DNA from: Bullifex porci
GTDB taxonomy: Bacteria > Spirochaetota > Spirochaetia > Sphaerochaetales > Sphaerochaetaceae
Assembly (NCBI RefSeq): GCF_009695635.1
Contig: NZ_VUNN01000004.1
Location: forward strand, 62,001-126,000
Length of the DNA stretch: 64,000 nucleotides
Direction of reading: 5' to 3'
Shown: one piece after another, positions 16,982 through 25,929 of the stretch
How positions within the stretch are numbered: position 1 is the first letter of the stretch
How the letters are laid out: each line of letters opens with the position of its first letter
Position numbers and translations under genes: made by a program
The notes under the pieces: generated by a model
What the model was told of the DNA's origin: nothing
Seen by the model: only the letters and a program-made list of their open reading frames with translations
Databases searched by the model: none

Positions 16982-18285
16982 TTGGCTAATAGCTTAGCTA
17001 AGTCATTAAATACACTCTCATTTCCACTTCCATTAATAGCTGCACATAGTGCTCCAAAGGCACTCACCTCTGTAATTTTAAATGGAACTATTTCATGTTT
17101 AAGGTAGTTTGCCTTAAGATTCATCAATATATCATTTTTTATAGCTAGTCCCCCAGCAACATACAAAGGCTTAGCTTGAGCAAAGCCAAGTAGGTTTTTA
17201 TAAACTAGCATACTTTGCTTAGCTAGGTAGTGATAAATACTCATTATTAAATCACATTCGTTAGCCATAATATTTAGGTTTGTTATATTACATAGGCCAA
17301 AGGGAATATTTGCTGATGTGAAATTTCCTCCAACCTCCAAGTCAAATGCAAGATTAAATTCCTTTTTGCTCTTTATTTTACTATTAATTTGGTAGATATC
17401 ATCACAACCAATAGTTTTCATAAAGTAGGTTAATAGTGAGCCATATCTATTTAAACCTCTAAATACAATAAACTCTTCATTTTCAAAGCCATTAACAATA
17501 CCACCCCCTCTGCTATCATATGTGTTGTTCCCCTCTAAAGAGGAATTAAATTTAGTTAAGAGAGATATTGTACTGCTAGTACCCATAGAGTCATATATTA
17601 TTTCGTCATTATTAAATATCTTAGAAACACCATATAGGCCTAAAATATGGTCATGACCACCGACTGCATAGGTTACTTTATTATTATATGAAGAATAGGA
17701 GCCTATAGGCTTTATAGGAGCAAAGGGTTGTATTGATAATTTATCGTATAATTTATCAATCCAGGATTTAGAAAAGACATTATAGGCTCCACTTCTACTT
17801 GCCTGAGAAGGGTCATAAAAGGCAGCTCCTGTCTTTCTAAATACTTGATAGTGACAAATGGGAAGATAGAAGTCTGGCCTCTCTGGTAATTGCCTGTTGT
17901 ACCAGAGAATTTTTTCAATAGCTAGAAGCCCATTAGGGATAATTCCTAAGGAAGAATATGAGGTATTTTCATTAAGTATTGCTCTCTCCTTTAATGTTGC
18001 AGAGGCACCCCTTTGGTCCCAAAATATAGGATTTAAAATAGCTTTCCCATTTTTTATTGGAACTACGCTCTCTCCGACAGAAGAAAATGCAACTGCATTT
18101 GCTTTTGACGAAGTAAGCATCTCATCTATTAAATTATTTAATTTTTCAAGGTCAAAATATAAAAGCCCATCTATTGTGAGCTTTGGAGTTGGACATGATG
18201 ACATCATTACGATGTCACCATGTTCGTTCATTGCTAATATCTTTGTATTTGTTGAACCAATATCAATTCCAGCAAAAGTCATCAC
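16978..18285 (-). CDS. FGGY family carbohydrate kinase
   Basis: The protein has 435 residues with the actin-like ATPase fold: GIDIGSTNTKILAMNEHGD (phosphate 1) near the N-terminus, NPIFWDQRGAS (substrate loop), VGGHDHILGLYG (phosphate 2/sugar site) and YVAGGLAIKNDILM (adenosine motif). It is somewhat short for the family (usually about 490-520). FGGY kinases phosphorylate ketoses, polyols or aldonates such as xylulose, fuculose or gluconate. The gene overlaps the aldolase upstream by four bases (ATGA), so kinase and aldolase are made together. With the binding protein in the same operon this looks like uptake, phosphorylation and cleavage of one sugar. Confidence 0.88.
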   Translation of the reverse strand: MMTFAGIDIGSTNTKILAMNEHGDIVMMSSCPTPKLTIDGLLYFDLEKLNNLIDEMLTSSKANAVAFSSVGESVVPIKNGKAILNPIFWDQRGASATLKERAILNENTSYSSLGIIPNGLLAIEKILWYNRQLPERPDFYLPICHYQVFRKTGAAFYDPSQASRSGAYNVFSKSWIDKLYDKLSIQPFAPIKPIGSYSSYNNKVTYAVGGHDHILGLYGVSKIFNNDEIIYDSMGTSSTISLLTKFNSSLEGNNTYDSRGGGIVNGFENEEFIVFRGLNRYGSLLTYFMKTIGCDDIYQINSKIKSKKEFNLAFDLEVGGNFTSANIPFGLCNITNLNIMANECDLIMSIYHYLAKQSMLVYKNLLGFAQAKPLYVAGGLAIKNDILMNLKANYLKHEIVPFKITEVSAFGALCAAINGSGNESVFNDLAKLLAN

Positions 18286-19145
18286 TGAGCCATTTTTCCA
18301 GCAGAACCAAATACATCAATCTTGTGCTCAACAATTTCTTGTGTCTTGATTCTTACTTGGTGCTGAATCTTTCTTACATCACCATGTGTTGCTTCTGCAA
18401 AGAGTGCCTTCTGAACATCAAAGTTACCTGTGATCTTAAGCTCTGTACCAACATTAATCTTTGTGATACCAAGAGAAATAGCCTTCTTGAAATCCTCATC
18501 AGGTACACCAGAGCCACCATGTAATACTAAGCAGCAATCTGTAATAGCTCTAATTTCAGCAATTCTCTCAAAATCCAATTTAGGCTTTTGCTTATAGAAT
18601 CCATGTGCAGTACCTACTGCAATTGCTAAAGCGTCAATACCTGTTGCTTTAACGAATTCGAGAGCCTGCTTTGGCTGAGTAAATAGAGCCTTTCTCTCAT
18701 CAACAACAATATCCTCTTCAACGCCTCCGATATGACCAAGCTCTGCTTCAACAGATACGCCAAATCTCGATGCATAATCTACAACCTTACATGTTAATTC
18801 AACATTTTGGTCATAAGGTAATGCAGAGCCATCAACCATTACTGAGGTAAAGCCATAATCGATACAACGCTTAATTCTTTCAAAATCACTGCAGTGATCA
18901 AGATGGCAAACAACATCAATCTCAGGATATTCATGAGTTAAGGTTTCGATACATCTAATACACATCTCCTCACCCATTTCATCCATTGTAAATACAGGAG
19001 GGCTAATAATTACAGGACTGTTTTTAGCCGCAGCTCCTTGCATAATACCCTGGATACTTGATAAATCCGGAAAGTTAAAAGCTCCAACAGCATAACCGCC
19101 CTTTTGAGCCTTTTTTAGAACATAATCCATTCTTACTAAAGACAT
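18282..19145 (-). CDS. Class II ketose-bisphosphate aldolase (FbaA/GatY/KbaY type)
   Basis: The protein has 287 residues, a TIM barrel. Active-site segments are VVCHLDHCSDFERIKRC (catalytic Asp, first zinc His), VEAELGHIGGVEED, AVGTAHGFYKQKPKLDF (zinc His) and LVLHGGSGVPDEDF (zinc His and phosphate loop). The enzyme cleaves fructose- or tagatose-1,6-bisphosphate, or a related ketose phosphate, to dihydroxyacetone phosphate and an aldehyde. It lies between the binding-protein gene (71-base gap) and the FGGY kinase. A GGAGG-like ribosome site precedes the ATG. The length and the catabolic context favour the GatY/KbaY-like branch over housekeeping FBP aldolase, but this cannot be settled by eye. 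Confidence 0.9.
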   Translation of the reverse strand: MSLVRMDYVLKKAQKGGYAVGAFNFPDLSSIQGIMQGAAAKNSPVIISPPVFTMDEMGEEMCIRCIETLTHEYPEIDVVCHLDHCSDFERIKRCIDYGFTSVMVDGSALPYDQNVELTCKVVDYASRFGVSVEAELGHIGGVEEDIVVDERKALFTQPKQALEFVKATGIDALAIAVGTAHGFYKQKPKLDFERIAEIRAITDCCLVLHGGSGVPDEDFKKAISLGITKINVGTELKITGNFDVQKALFAEATHGDVRKIQHQVRIKTQEIVEHKIDVFGSAGKMAQ

Positions 19146-19216
19146 AATTCCTCCAAATATCTTTTATTAAAGCTAGGAAGGGGAAAATCCCCTCCCTGAT
19201 TTGTGATTTTTACTAA

Positions 19217-20473
19217 TTACTGCCAAACTTCCATTACGGACTTTTGAGCCTCGGCTGCAGCCTGCTGAGGAGTTAATTCACCTGTGAAAATCTTCTGAAC
19301 CTGAGTAGCAATTCTTTCACCAATGTTATCTGAGTTAGGGATAGCATTAAATTCATTTGTTAAAGCACTTCTCTGGAAGATTTCGAATGCTTCAGCATAT
19401 CTTGGGTTAGAGTTATTTACCCAGTCAGGAGTTGCATTCTTATTACCAGGGAAGCCATTAGCTGTGCTAGAAAGCTTCTGGTTATTTGCCTTTGTTACTA
19501 AGAACTCGATGAGCTTGAATGCTTCTTCAGGGTGCTTTGTATTTGCGCTAATACCGATAGCCCAGTCAGCATTTCTGATACCTCTAGTTCCTTCATACCC
19601 ATCCTCGGCAGGAACATCTGTGATTACATAGTTTAGGTTTGGTGCTCTATTTGTAAGAGTATTGATACATGCTAGAGAGTTGAACATAAATGCTGCTCTA
19701 TTGTTTGCAAATTCTTCAACTTTATCCTGTTCTTTCTTGGATAATGCTCCAGGAGAAATAGCACCTGCATCAAGTAAGTCTTTTTCGAATTCTAGAGTCT
19801 TAATAAAATTAGGATTTGTGAGATTAGGCTGACCATTCTCAATCATCTTGTATCCACTTCCCCAATAAAGTGTCATAGTCTCAATTCTTACACCAGTTGA
19901 ACTCTGAATAGGCATTGGAAGAACCCATCCATACTGGCTCTTTGAAGCATCTGTACAAGCTTTTGCCATTTCTGCAAATTCTGATCTTGTCTTAGGTGGT
20001 TCTGTGTAACCAGCTGCATTTAAGAGATCCATGTTTACAAATAATGGGTAAACAAATGATACTACTGGTACTGATTTAGCATCATTATCTACAGAATAAA
20101 TATTTGTAAGCTCTGATTTTACTGAAGAAGCATCTAGATATTTCTGAATGCTACCAAGAGCGCCCATCTTACTTACATCATAAATCCACTTACCATCAAC
20201 ACCAACAACATCGCTTAATGTACCTGTTGCAGCACCTGATACAATCTGCTCATAATAGCTTGCGCTTGGAACAGAAACGAGCTTAACTTTAATTCCAGGA
20301 TTCTGAGCTTCGAACTCATCAAGTAATGATCTAAGGAAACCTTCTGGAAGTTCAGGATCCCACCACTGAAGGAATTCAATCTCAACATTACCCTTTGTTT
20401 CACTAGCACCTTGTGCAAATACTGAGCCAAGAGCTGTGATAACGATTAATACAGCTACTAAAAATTTCTTCAT
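19217..20473 (-). CDS. Sugar ABC transporter substrate-binding protein
   Basis: The protein has about 418 residues and belongs to the CUT1 binding-protein family (extracellular type 1 domain). It starts MKKFLVAVLIVITALGSVFA, a signal peptide with an AxA-like cleavage site followed by QGASE. The mature part has the typical EIEFLQWWDPELPEGF and RAAFMFNS segments. A TTG 15 bases upstream lies inside the GGAGG ribosome site and is not the start. It heads an operon with the aldolase and FGGY kinase. No permease is in this operon, and the orphan permease pair at 7183-8947 is the obvious partner. The upstream region holds the 20568-20588 operator copy. Confidence 0.93.
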   Translation of the reverse strand: MKKFLVAVLIVITALGSVFAQGASETKGNVEIEFLQWWDPELPEGFLRSLLDEFEAQNPGIKVKLVSVPSASYYEQIVSGAATGTLSDVVGVDGKWIYDVSKMGALGSIQKYLDASSVKSELTNIYSVDNDAKSVPVVSFVYPLFVNMDLLNAAGYTEPPKTRSEFAEMAKACTDASKSQYGWVLPMPIQSSTGVRIETMTLYWGSGYKMIENGQPNLTNPNFIKTLEFEKDLLDAGAISPGALSKKEQDKVEEFANNRAAFMFNSLACINTLTNRAPNLNYVITDVPAEDGYEGTRGIRNADWAIGISANTKHPEEAFKLIEFLVTKANNQKLSSTANGFPGNKNATPDWVNNSNPRYAEAFEIFQRSALTNEFNAIPNSDNIGERIATQVQKIFTGELTPQQAAAEAQKSVMEVWQ

Positions 20474-20567
20474 ATAATCTGCCTCCAAATTTTTGTTTAA
20501 TCATAGCTTATACATACTTCATCCATAAATTTGACTTATTATAACTTTTTTCATGTGATATTATATA

Positions 20568-20588
20568 AATATAACCATAAGTTACCAA
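20568..20588. promoter_or_regulatory. Candidate DeoR-type operator, copy 2
   Basis: Read on the minus strand it is TTGGTAACTT, ATGG, TTATATT, which matches copy 1 (15263-15283) at 19 of 21 bases and keeps the TAAC-N5-GTTA inverted repeat. It lies 95 bases upstream of the binding-protein start, in a 340-base AT-rich gap (20474-20815) where I see no other feature except the hydrolase promoter. Confidence 0.6.
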
Positions 20589-20779
20589 TTAATTATTATT
20601 TATTACCCATTATACCCATAATTACACCAATATATAATGCATAATAATTCAAACTTATTACAAATACATGATAAATAAATAGCCAGTTTTCCTCATTTCT
20701 ATTATAACAATCTTGAAAATCATCAAATTTCAACTTCTATTTTAGAGCTCTAATTTTTCATAATTACCTTTCTTTGAAC

Positions 20780-20815
20780 TTGCATTAATTAAATAAGTAA
20801 ACGTAAAATGACTCT
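20780..20815 (+). promoter_or_regulatory. Leaderless-type promoter of the hydrolase gene
   Basis: TTGCAT (20780-20785), an 18-base spacer, TAAAAT (20804-20809), six bases, then ATG 20816. No ribosome-binding site is present. Confidence 0.55.
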
Positions 20816-21901
20816 ATGGACGAGAAATATCCTCTATCGAAGAAGATGAAGAAGCTCATCGCACTCTCTAATATGTTTACAGAGAGAGATGTAGATAAAC
20901 TCACTCCTGAGGTAATAGAAAACCTAAATAAAAAAACAATTCCAAGCTCTAGGTTTGTTAGAAAGCTATTTAACAAGCCTGCTCCACATATATCTCAAAC
21001 TACATATGTAATACCTGTTACAGAAGGGGCTATTACAGGCCACTTCTTCTCAAGCTCAGATGACTTAGCTCGAACAAGCCTTAAGCCTTTAATAATATAT
21101 ATACATGGAGGTGGCTGGGTCCTTGGTAACATGGATTTATATGGCCTTTACTGTGCTCATATTGCAGCTGTAACTAACTCTAGTGTTCTACTATTAGATT
21201 ATCGTTTAGCACCACAATATAAGTTTCCAACTGCTATTGAAGATTGCTACGATGCATATCTATGGGCTTTACAGGGTATTAAATATTGGAAGGTTGATCC
21301 TGATAGCATCTATTTTATGGGTGATAGCGCAGGTGGTGCTATCGCAGCGGGTCTATCCTTACTTGCAAGAGATAGAAAGATTCAGCTACCAATAGGACAG
21401 ATTTTAATATATCCAGTTACAGATGGAAGATTACGCACAGAGAGCTTTCAAAAATATGGTGATAGCCCTACCTTAACAGATAAAATGATGAAGTTTTATA
21501 TTAGCTGCTACCAAAGAGAGCCAAAGGATATTTTATCACCACTATTTTCACCTCTTTTAGCTCAAGATCTTTCTAGACTTCCAGATACTTTAATAATTGG
21601 TGCCGAATTTGATCCTCTTAAAGATGATGGAAGACTTTTTGCTAATGCATTAAATGTATCGGGCTCAAATGCTAACTACATTGAAATAAAAGGTACAGTA
21701 CATGGCTTTATAAATTATCCAAAGGCAGTAGGCGCAGAGGAAACAGATTGCATGATAAGACAATTTACCTCAGGTCGTCCTATAGACAAGATTCAACCGA
21801 TAACAGAAGCAGAACTGAAACGACAAGGTAGGTTGAAAATGCAGGAAGCCTCACAAAAGTTTAAAGCAAAAGCAAATAAACAAGAAGAGAAGGATGAATA
21901 G
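20816..21901 (+). CDS. Alpha/beta hydrolase (HSL-type esterase/lipase)
   Basis: The protein has 361 residues. The oxyanion-hole motif is IHGGGWVLGNMDLYG (about residues 98-112), the nucleophile elbow is FMGDSAGGAIAAG (Ser), the acid is in GAEFDPLKDDG (Asp), and the catalytic His is in GTVHGFINYPK. This is the hormone-sensitive-lipase branch (Abhydrolase_3), which hydrolyses short-chain esters in the cytoplasm. A charged, Lys/Gln-rich C-terminal tail of about 35 residues (ELKRQGRLKMQEASQKFKAK onward) extends past the domain. The gene stands alone between the binding-protein promoter and the ATPase gene at 21987. The physiological ester is unknown; deacetylation of glycans would suit the neighbourhood but is not shown. 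Confidence 0.9.
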   Translation: MDEKYPLSKKMKKLIALSNMFTERDVDKLTPEVIENLNKKTIPSSRFVRKLFNKPAPHISQTTYVIPVTEGAITGHFFSSSDDLARTSLKPLIIYIHGGGWVLGNMDLYGLYCAHIAAVTNSSVLLLDYRLAPQYKFPTAIEDCYDAYLWALQGIKYWKVDPDSIYFMGDSAGGAIAAGLSLLARDRKIQLPIGQILIYPVTDGRLRTESFQKYGDSPTLTDKMMKFYISCYQREPKDILSPLFSPLLAQDLSRLPDTLIIGAEFDPLKDDGRLFANALNVSGSNANYIEIKGTVHGFINYPKAVGAEETDCMIRQFTSGRPIDKIQPITEAELKRQGRLKMQEASQKFKAKANKQEEKDE

Positions 21902-21986
21902 TATATCTTTTGTTGACTAACAAGATAATTTTACATTATTAACTCCAAAGTTAGTTATTCGAAAGTTACTTACCAAGGAGTTAATA

Positions 21987-23402
21987 GTGCAGAATAATAT
22001 CTTCATAGGTAGAAAAAAAGAGCTCAAGCTACTAGAGGAATTATACAATTCTCAGAAATTTGAAATGCTCATTCTTCGTGGAAGAATAAAAGTAGGTAAA
22101 TCATACCTTCTCAATCATTTTTCAAAAAAGTATCAAAATAATACAGTATTCTTTACTGCTGATAAATCAGCTGAAAAATCAAATGTAAAAAGCTTTTGTG
22201 AAGAACTTAATAATGTATTAAAGTTTGGTACTTTTCTTAATTCATTCGAAACCTGGAAGGATGTTTTTTCCTTTTTTAAGGATATAGAGTTAAAACAAAG
22301 GTTAGTTATAATAATTGATGAATTTACTTATCTTCATAGCTCAAATCCTGCTTTCGATTCCATACTCCAAAATGCAATTGACAGAGTATTGAAGCAAAAA
22401 AATATATTTCTAATACTTTGCGGTTCAGAGGTTTCAACTATTGAAGATATTATTGATGATTCTACAAAACCCTTATATGGTAGAAAAACAGCAGAACTTA
22501 AATTAGAACCTTTTTCATACTTGGAAGCAAAAGAGTTTTTCCCTAAATACTCAAATGAGGAGGCTTTAACAGTATATTCAATTCTCGGAGGAACTCCTTT
22601 ATATCTTTCTCTATTTGATGATGGCTTATCAATAAGAGAAAATATAATTAAGAATTGTCTATCTACCACAGGTTATCTTTTTAACGAAGTAGAAAATTTA
22701 TTACGCATGGAACTAAAAGAGACTTCGTTTTATAAAAATATAATGTTAGCAATTAATTCAGGAGCTTCGAATCTAAATACTATTAGAGATAAAGTTGGAG
22801 AAGATTCTGCTAAAATATCAAAATATATTTCTGTATTAATTAATTTGGGCTATATAAAAAAAGAAATTCCATGTGGAGAAAAAGATAGAATTAGAAATAC
22901 ATTGTATTCAATATCGGATAATTATTTTGCTTTCTATTTTGCATTCATATTTAAGCACCGCAATATTCTAAATGGTTTTATTTCTCCAGAGATATTTTAT
23001 GAAAAAGAAATAACAAATGAGAAATTAAATGCATTCATAGGAAAGCGCTTTGAGGACATTTGTAAAGCGTATCTAAAACAACAATTTTATCTTGGGAAAA
23101 TGCCATTTTATCCACAAGAAATTGGCCGTTGGTGGGGTAACAACCCGATATTAAAGAAACAGGAAGAAATCGATATTCTTGCATTAGACGATGAGAATGC
23201 AATAATTTGTGAATGTAAATACACTAATGAAAAGTTTGATCTTAAGCAGCTTAAAGATTTAGAGCAGTCAGCACTTTGTATAAATAAAGAAAATAAAAGC
23301 TTTATTATTTTTTCTAAGAGTGGTGTCACCACAAAGGTGGAAGAATTAATCATTGATGATTCTAATTATAAAGTGCTTACAATTGAAGATCTTTATCGGT
23401 AG
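21987..23402 (+). CDS. AAA-type ATPase with C-terminal DUF234 nuclease-like domain
   Basis: The protein has 471 residues and starts with GTG after a clear AAGGAG site. N-terminal IFIGRKKELKLLEELY and the Walker A LRGRIKVGKSYLLNHF are followed by Walker B LVIIIDEFTYL and the sensor LILCGSEVSTIED. A winged-helix region follows (SGASNLNTIRDKVGEDSAKI and on). The C-terminus, with EEIDILALDDENAIICECKYT, has the E-x-D...E-x-K pattern of a PD-(D/E)XK fold (DUF234). The family is common in archaea, spirochaetes and gut anaerobes. Its role is not established; a nucleic-acid or defence role is often supposed. It is a single gene followed by an unusual double-hairpin region. Confidence 0.85.
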   Translation: MQNNIFIGRKKELKLLEELYNSQKFEMLILRGRIKVGKSYLLNHFSKKYQNNTVFFTADKSAEKSNVKSFCEELNNVLKFGTFLNSFETWKDVFSFFKDIELKQRLVIIIDEFTYLHSSNPAFDSILQNAIDRVLKQKNIFLILCGSEVSTIEDIIDDSTKPLYGRKTAELKLEPFSYLEAKEFFPKYSNEEALTVYSILGGTPLYLSLFDDGLSIRENIIKNCLSTTGYLFNEVENLLRMELKETSFYKNIMLAINSGASNLNTIRDKVGEDSAKISKYISVLINLGYIKKEIPCGEKDRIRNTLYSISDNYFAFYFAFIFKHRNILNGFISPEIFYEKEITNEKLNAFIGKRFEDICKAYLKQQFYLGKMPFYPQEIGRWWGNNPILKKQEEIDILALDDENAIICECKYTNEKFDLKQLKDLEQSALCINKENKSFIIFSKSGVTTKVEELIIDDSNYKVLTIEDLYR

Positions 23403-23413
23403 GTAATAAAAAA

Positions 23414-23498
23414 CCCCTCTGCGGAGAAAAGGAGGTAAACCGCTCTGAGGGGAACAAAAGGAGGTAAATTTTTTATAAGGGATTTTGTTTTTCCCTTA
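23414..23498 (+). other. Two hairpins with twin free AAAAGGAGGTAAA motifs
   Basis: CCCCTC/GAGGGG (23414-23419 and 23447-23452) with inner GCGG/CCGC forms a stem whose 15-base loop shows AAAAGGAGGTAAA (23427-23439). The same 13-mer recurs unpaired at 23456-23468. A second stem, TAAGGGA/TCCCTTA (23476-23482, 23492-23498), follows. The first hairpin could act as terminator of the ATPase gene, but the repeated perfect ribosome-site sequences have no start codon after them. From 23500 to 23764 the DNA is extremely AT-rich and I see no gene. Confidence 0.5.
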
Positions 23499-23764
23499 TT
23501 GATGGCTTAAAGATATTCCTTTATCTAAAAACAGTCAATATACTTTTTAAAAAAATGTATACAAATTTTTAAAAAAATTTTTAATTTAATTTTTTATTTT
23601 TATAATTTCTTATATTTAAAGCAATTATTATGACAATAAAATTTGTATACAAATTTAAATTTTACATAAATTTCATATTAATCCAAATTTTGTTTACAAA
23701 ACAAGAAAAATTTATAACAATCGTTTAACATATTTAGTAAAATTTGGTTAAAAATCTCGACTAA

Positions 23765-23797
23765 AAAAGGTACCAAAGTTTTGCTTTAGTACCTTTA
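23765..23797. terminator. Terminator of the GH20 gene
   Basis: AAAGGTACCAAAG pairs with CTTTAGTACCTTT around a short loop. The minus strand continues into TTTTT, so it ends the hexosaminidase transcript; it may also stop plus-strand read-through. Confidence 0.8.
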
Positions 23798-23804
23798 AAA
23801 ATTA

Positions 23805-25307
23805 TTAACTCCAGTTTCCACTCCAGAACATAATATCCTGAGAAGCTAACCTCTTTTCTATCGCACCACGTTTAGCCTTAAAGGCCTCCCAATTCTTTTT
23901 TTCTGTCCATAGGCTTTCTGCTAAGGCAACAAGACGAGGAAAGTAAAGAGCTTCTGTATCACGACCAAAATCAACCCGTTCTGTCCAGAGATTACCCTGA
24001 CCACCTAAAACAAGGTGAGCATCATCTCCCATCTCTTTCTTTATTGGTTCAAAATCATAGCTCATCTTTATCGTTGATTCTCCCCAATATTGGCCATGCT
24101 CATCATCATTACTCTTATCATAACGATAGTCATAGTAAACACCCTCAATAGATGGAGACATTATTACCTTGTGGCCTCTTTTTGCAGCCTCAATTCCTCC
24201 CTGGCTTCCTCTCCAGCTCATTACTATAACCTCCTTAGGAAGACCAAGAGTTTGTGTGTTATCTAATACCTCATCCCAACCGACAGGGATCTTACCAAGA
24301 GAGGTTACTATCTTAGCTATTTGAACAGTCATCCAGCTTTGAAGCTCTGCTGCACTTTTAAGATTATTTTCCTCCATTCTCTTTTGGCACTTTGGACATG
24401 TCTCATACCTTTCATGAGGGCACTCATCTCCACCAATATGTATATATTTTCCAGGGAAAATACGAGCAACATCAGCAAAGACCTTTTTAAAGTATTCTAT
24501 TACTTCATCATTTCCAACACAAAGTACATCCTTAAAAATACCTCCTGTGGTTGGAATTTCATATTCTCCTCCAACACATCCAAATTCTGGGTGAGCATGA
24601 AGCAGTGCCATAGCATGTCCCGGAGTTTCTATCTCAGGAATTATCGTAATGTGTAGCTTTGTAGCGTAATTTATAACATCCTTTATTTCTTCTTCTGTAT
24701 ATAGCCCGCCCTCAAAGCGCTCTTCCTGGTAATCAATTGCTTTACGAATTGAAGACTCCTTATTTACCTTTTCATCAAAGGAAAGTGGGAAACGCCAGCC
24801 CTGATCATCTGTTAAATGCCAATGAAAATAATTCAAATGTATTGAGGAAGCAGCCTTAAGTAATCTTTTGATCTCATTTGCTGTTACAAAGTGTCTTGCT
24901 GTATCAAGCATAAAGCCTCTATATTCACACTTAGGCCAATCGGTAATATTACAGCAAGGAATTGTATGACCATAGGTTAATAATAGAGAACGTAGAGTCT
25001 CTAGCGCCATAAATACTAACTCATTATTCTCTGCAGAAATAGTAATTTTATCCTCTAATATTTCTAGATGATACTTTCCCTTAACCTTAGATTTTTTAAT
25101 ATAAAGCTCATTTTCTCCACTTCCCTTTTCTTTATAAGGAAGATCCTCTAAAAGTAAATCTATAAAGGTTTCAGCTTCCTGAGAAAATTGAGGCTCAACA
25201 TATATCATTGTATCTTGTGAAAAGGTAAACTCACCTTTCTTATCTACTATTTTATTAGGCATTGGTGAAAGAACTTTAGATGGTTTATTAGAAATCGTAG
25301 TAAACAT
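23805..25307 (-). CDS. Beta-N-acetylhexosaminidase, GH20
   Basis: The protein has 500 residues counted from the ATG at 25307, which has an AGAGGAGAT ribosome site; an in-frame ATG 30 bases upstream lacks one. An N-terminal GH20b-like domain (to about residue 130) precedes the TIM barrel with YRGFMLDTARHFV, HWHLTDDQGWRFP and the catalytic Asp-Glu pair in YIHIGGDECPHERYE, followed by PVGWDEVLD and VIMSWRGSQGG. It removes terminal GlcNAc or GalNAc from chitin fragments or host glycans. No signal peptide is visible, so it acts inside the cell on imported oligosaccharides. It is a single-gene unit with its own terminator. Confidence 0.93.
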   Translation of the reverse strand: MFTTISNKPSKVLSPMPNKIVDKKGEFTFSQDTMIYVEPQFSQEAETFIDLLLEDLPYKEKGSGENELYIKKSKVKGKYHLEILEDKITISAENNELVFMALETLRSLLLTYGHTIPCCNITDWPKCEYRGFMLDTARHFVTANEIKRLLKAASSIHLNYFHWHLTDDQGWRFPLSFDEKVNKESSIRKAIDYQEERFEGGLYTEEEIKDVINYATKLHITIIPEIETPGHAMALLHAHPEFGCVGGEYEIPTTGGIFKDVLCVGNDEVIEYFKKVFADVARIFPGKYIHIGGDECPHERYETCPKCQKRMEENNLKSAAELQSWMTVQIAKIVTSLGKIPVGWDEVLDNTQTLGLPKEVIVMSWRGSQGGIEAAKRGHKVIMSPSIEGVYYDYRYDKSNDDEHGQYWGESTIKMSYDFEPIKKEMGDDAHLVLGGQGNLWTERVDFGRDTEALYFPRLVALAESLWTEKKNWEAFKAKRGAIEKRLASQDIMFWSGNWS

Positions 25308-25671
25308 AACATCTCCTCTAAATACTAATTCTAACACAGCAAAATGCTATTTCAAGGGCCCTTTATATCTACCTTTTGATATGAGATATAGGAGTATATC
25401 TAGATTCTTTTCAATCTGCTCATAACACTTATTTCTGAGAAAAGCACCACTAAATTTACTTACGATCAAATGACAGGTAGCAAAAGCTCCGTAAGTTCAC
25501 CTTTATCTTATGCATATACAAATTGAAAAAACCTTAATTATAGAAAAAGTCTGCAAATAGAGTACTAAATCGATGATTCTTACCAACACTATGCAAATAT
25601 AGATTAATTAATTTTCTTTATTCTTAGCCATATCGTCTATTTTTTAGCATATTATTTTTTTAACATTACGC

Positions 25672-25694
25672 AACATTACAAAATTTGTAATGTT
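25672..25694. promoter_or_regulatory. Perfect 23-bp palindrome
   Basis: AACATTACAAA (25672-25682), one central A, then its exact complement to 25694. It overlaps the stop codon of the small reading frame at 25693-25845 and is preceded by a half copy (AACATTACG, 25662-25670). It could be an operator, or a hairpin ending the small frame. It stands in a 585-base stretch (25308-25881) that has no confirmed gene. Confidence 0.45.
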
Positions 25695-25845
25695 ATGTTG
25701 TGCTATATAGTAAGAACTTTTTGGGAGAAGCAACAACACAATTCCAATTAGGCTTATGTCTATCATTGACTATATATACTTTACAGGTGTTTTTACTTAA
25801 GGTATTAAAAATTAAATTATCATCTATCATACTTTTTTCCATCAT
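25693..25845 (-). pseudogene. Short 50-residue frame, possible transposase remnant
   Basis: The frame begins MMEKSMIDDNLIFNTLSKNT and later has CKVYIVNDRHKPNWNCVVAS; the stop is at 25693-25695. The IVNDRHKPNW stretch recalls the part of DDE transposases that precedes the final catalytic helix, but the match is short. There is no ribosome site and no flanking continuation, so I treat it as a relic. The rest of the gap, 25338-25692 and 25846-25881, shows nothing I recognise. Confidence 0.25.
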
Positions 25846-25881
25846 TAACTAAGAAATAGTATGAAAGATTTGAATAATCAC

Positions 25882-25920
25882 AAAAAAACCTTCTAACTGA
25901 TTATTTTCAATTAGAAGGCT
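25882..25920 (-). terminator. Terminator of the ligA-pfk operon
   Basis: On the minus strand CCTTCTAA (25918-25911) pairs with TTAGAAGG (25896-25889), followed by seven T. It is correctly placed ten bases past the phosphofructokinase stop. Confidence 0.85.
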
Positions 25921-25929
25921 TTATAGCTA

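Noticed and set aside
25308-25671. Hidden RNA or protein gene in the gap before the GH20 gene
   Set aside because: No tRNA-like cloverleaf, no ribosome site followed by an open frame, and no recognisable peptide in six frames.
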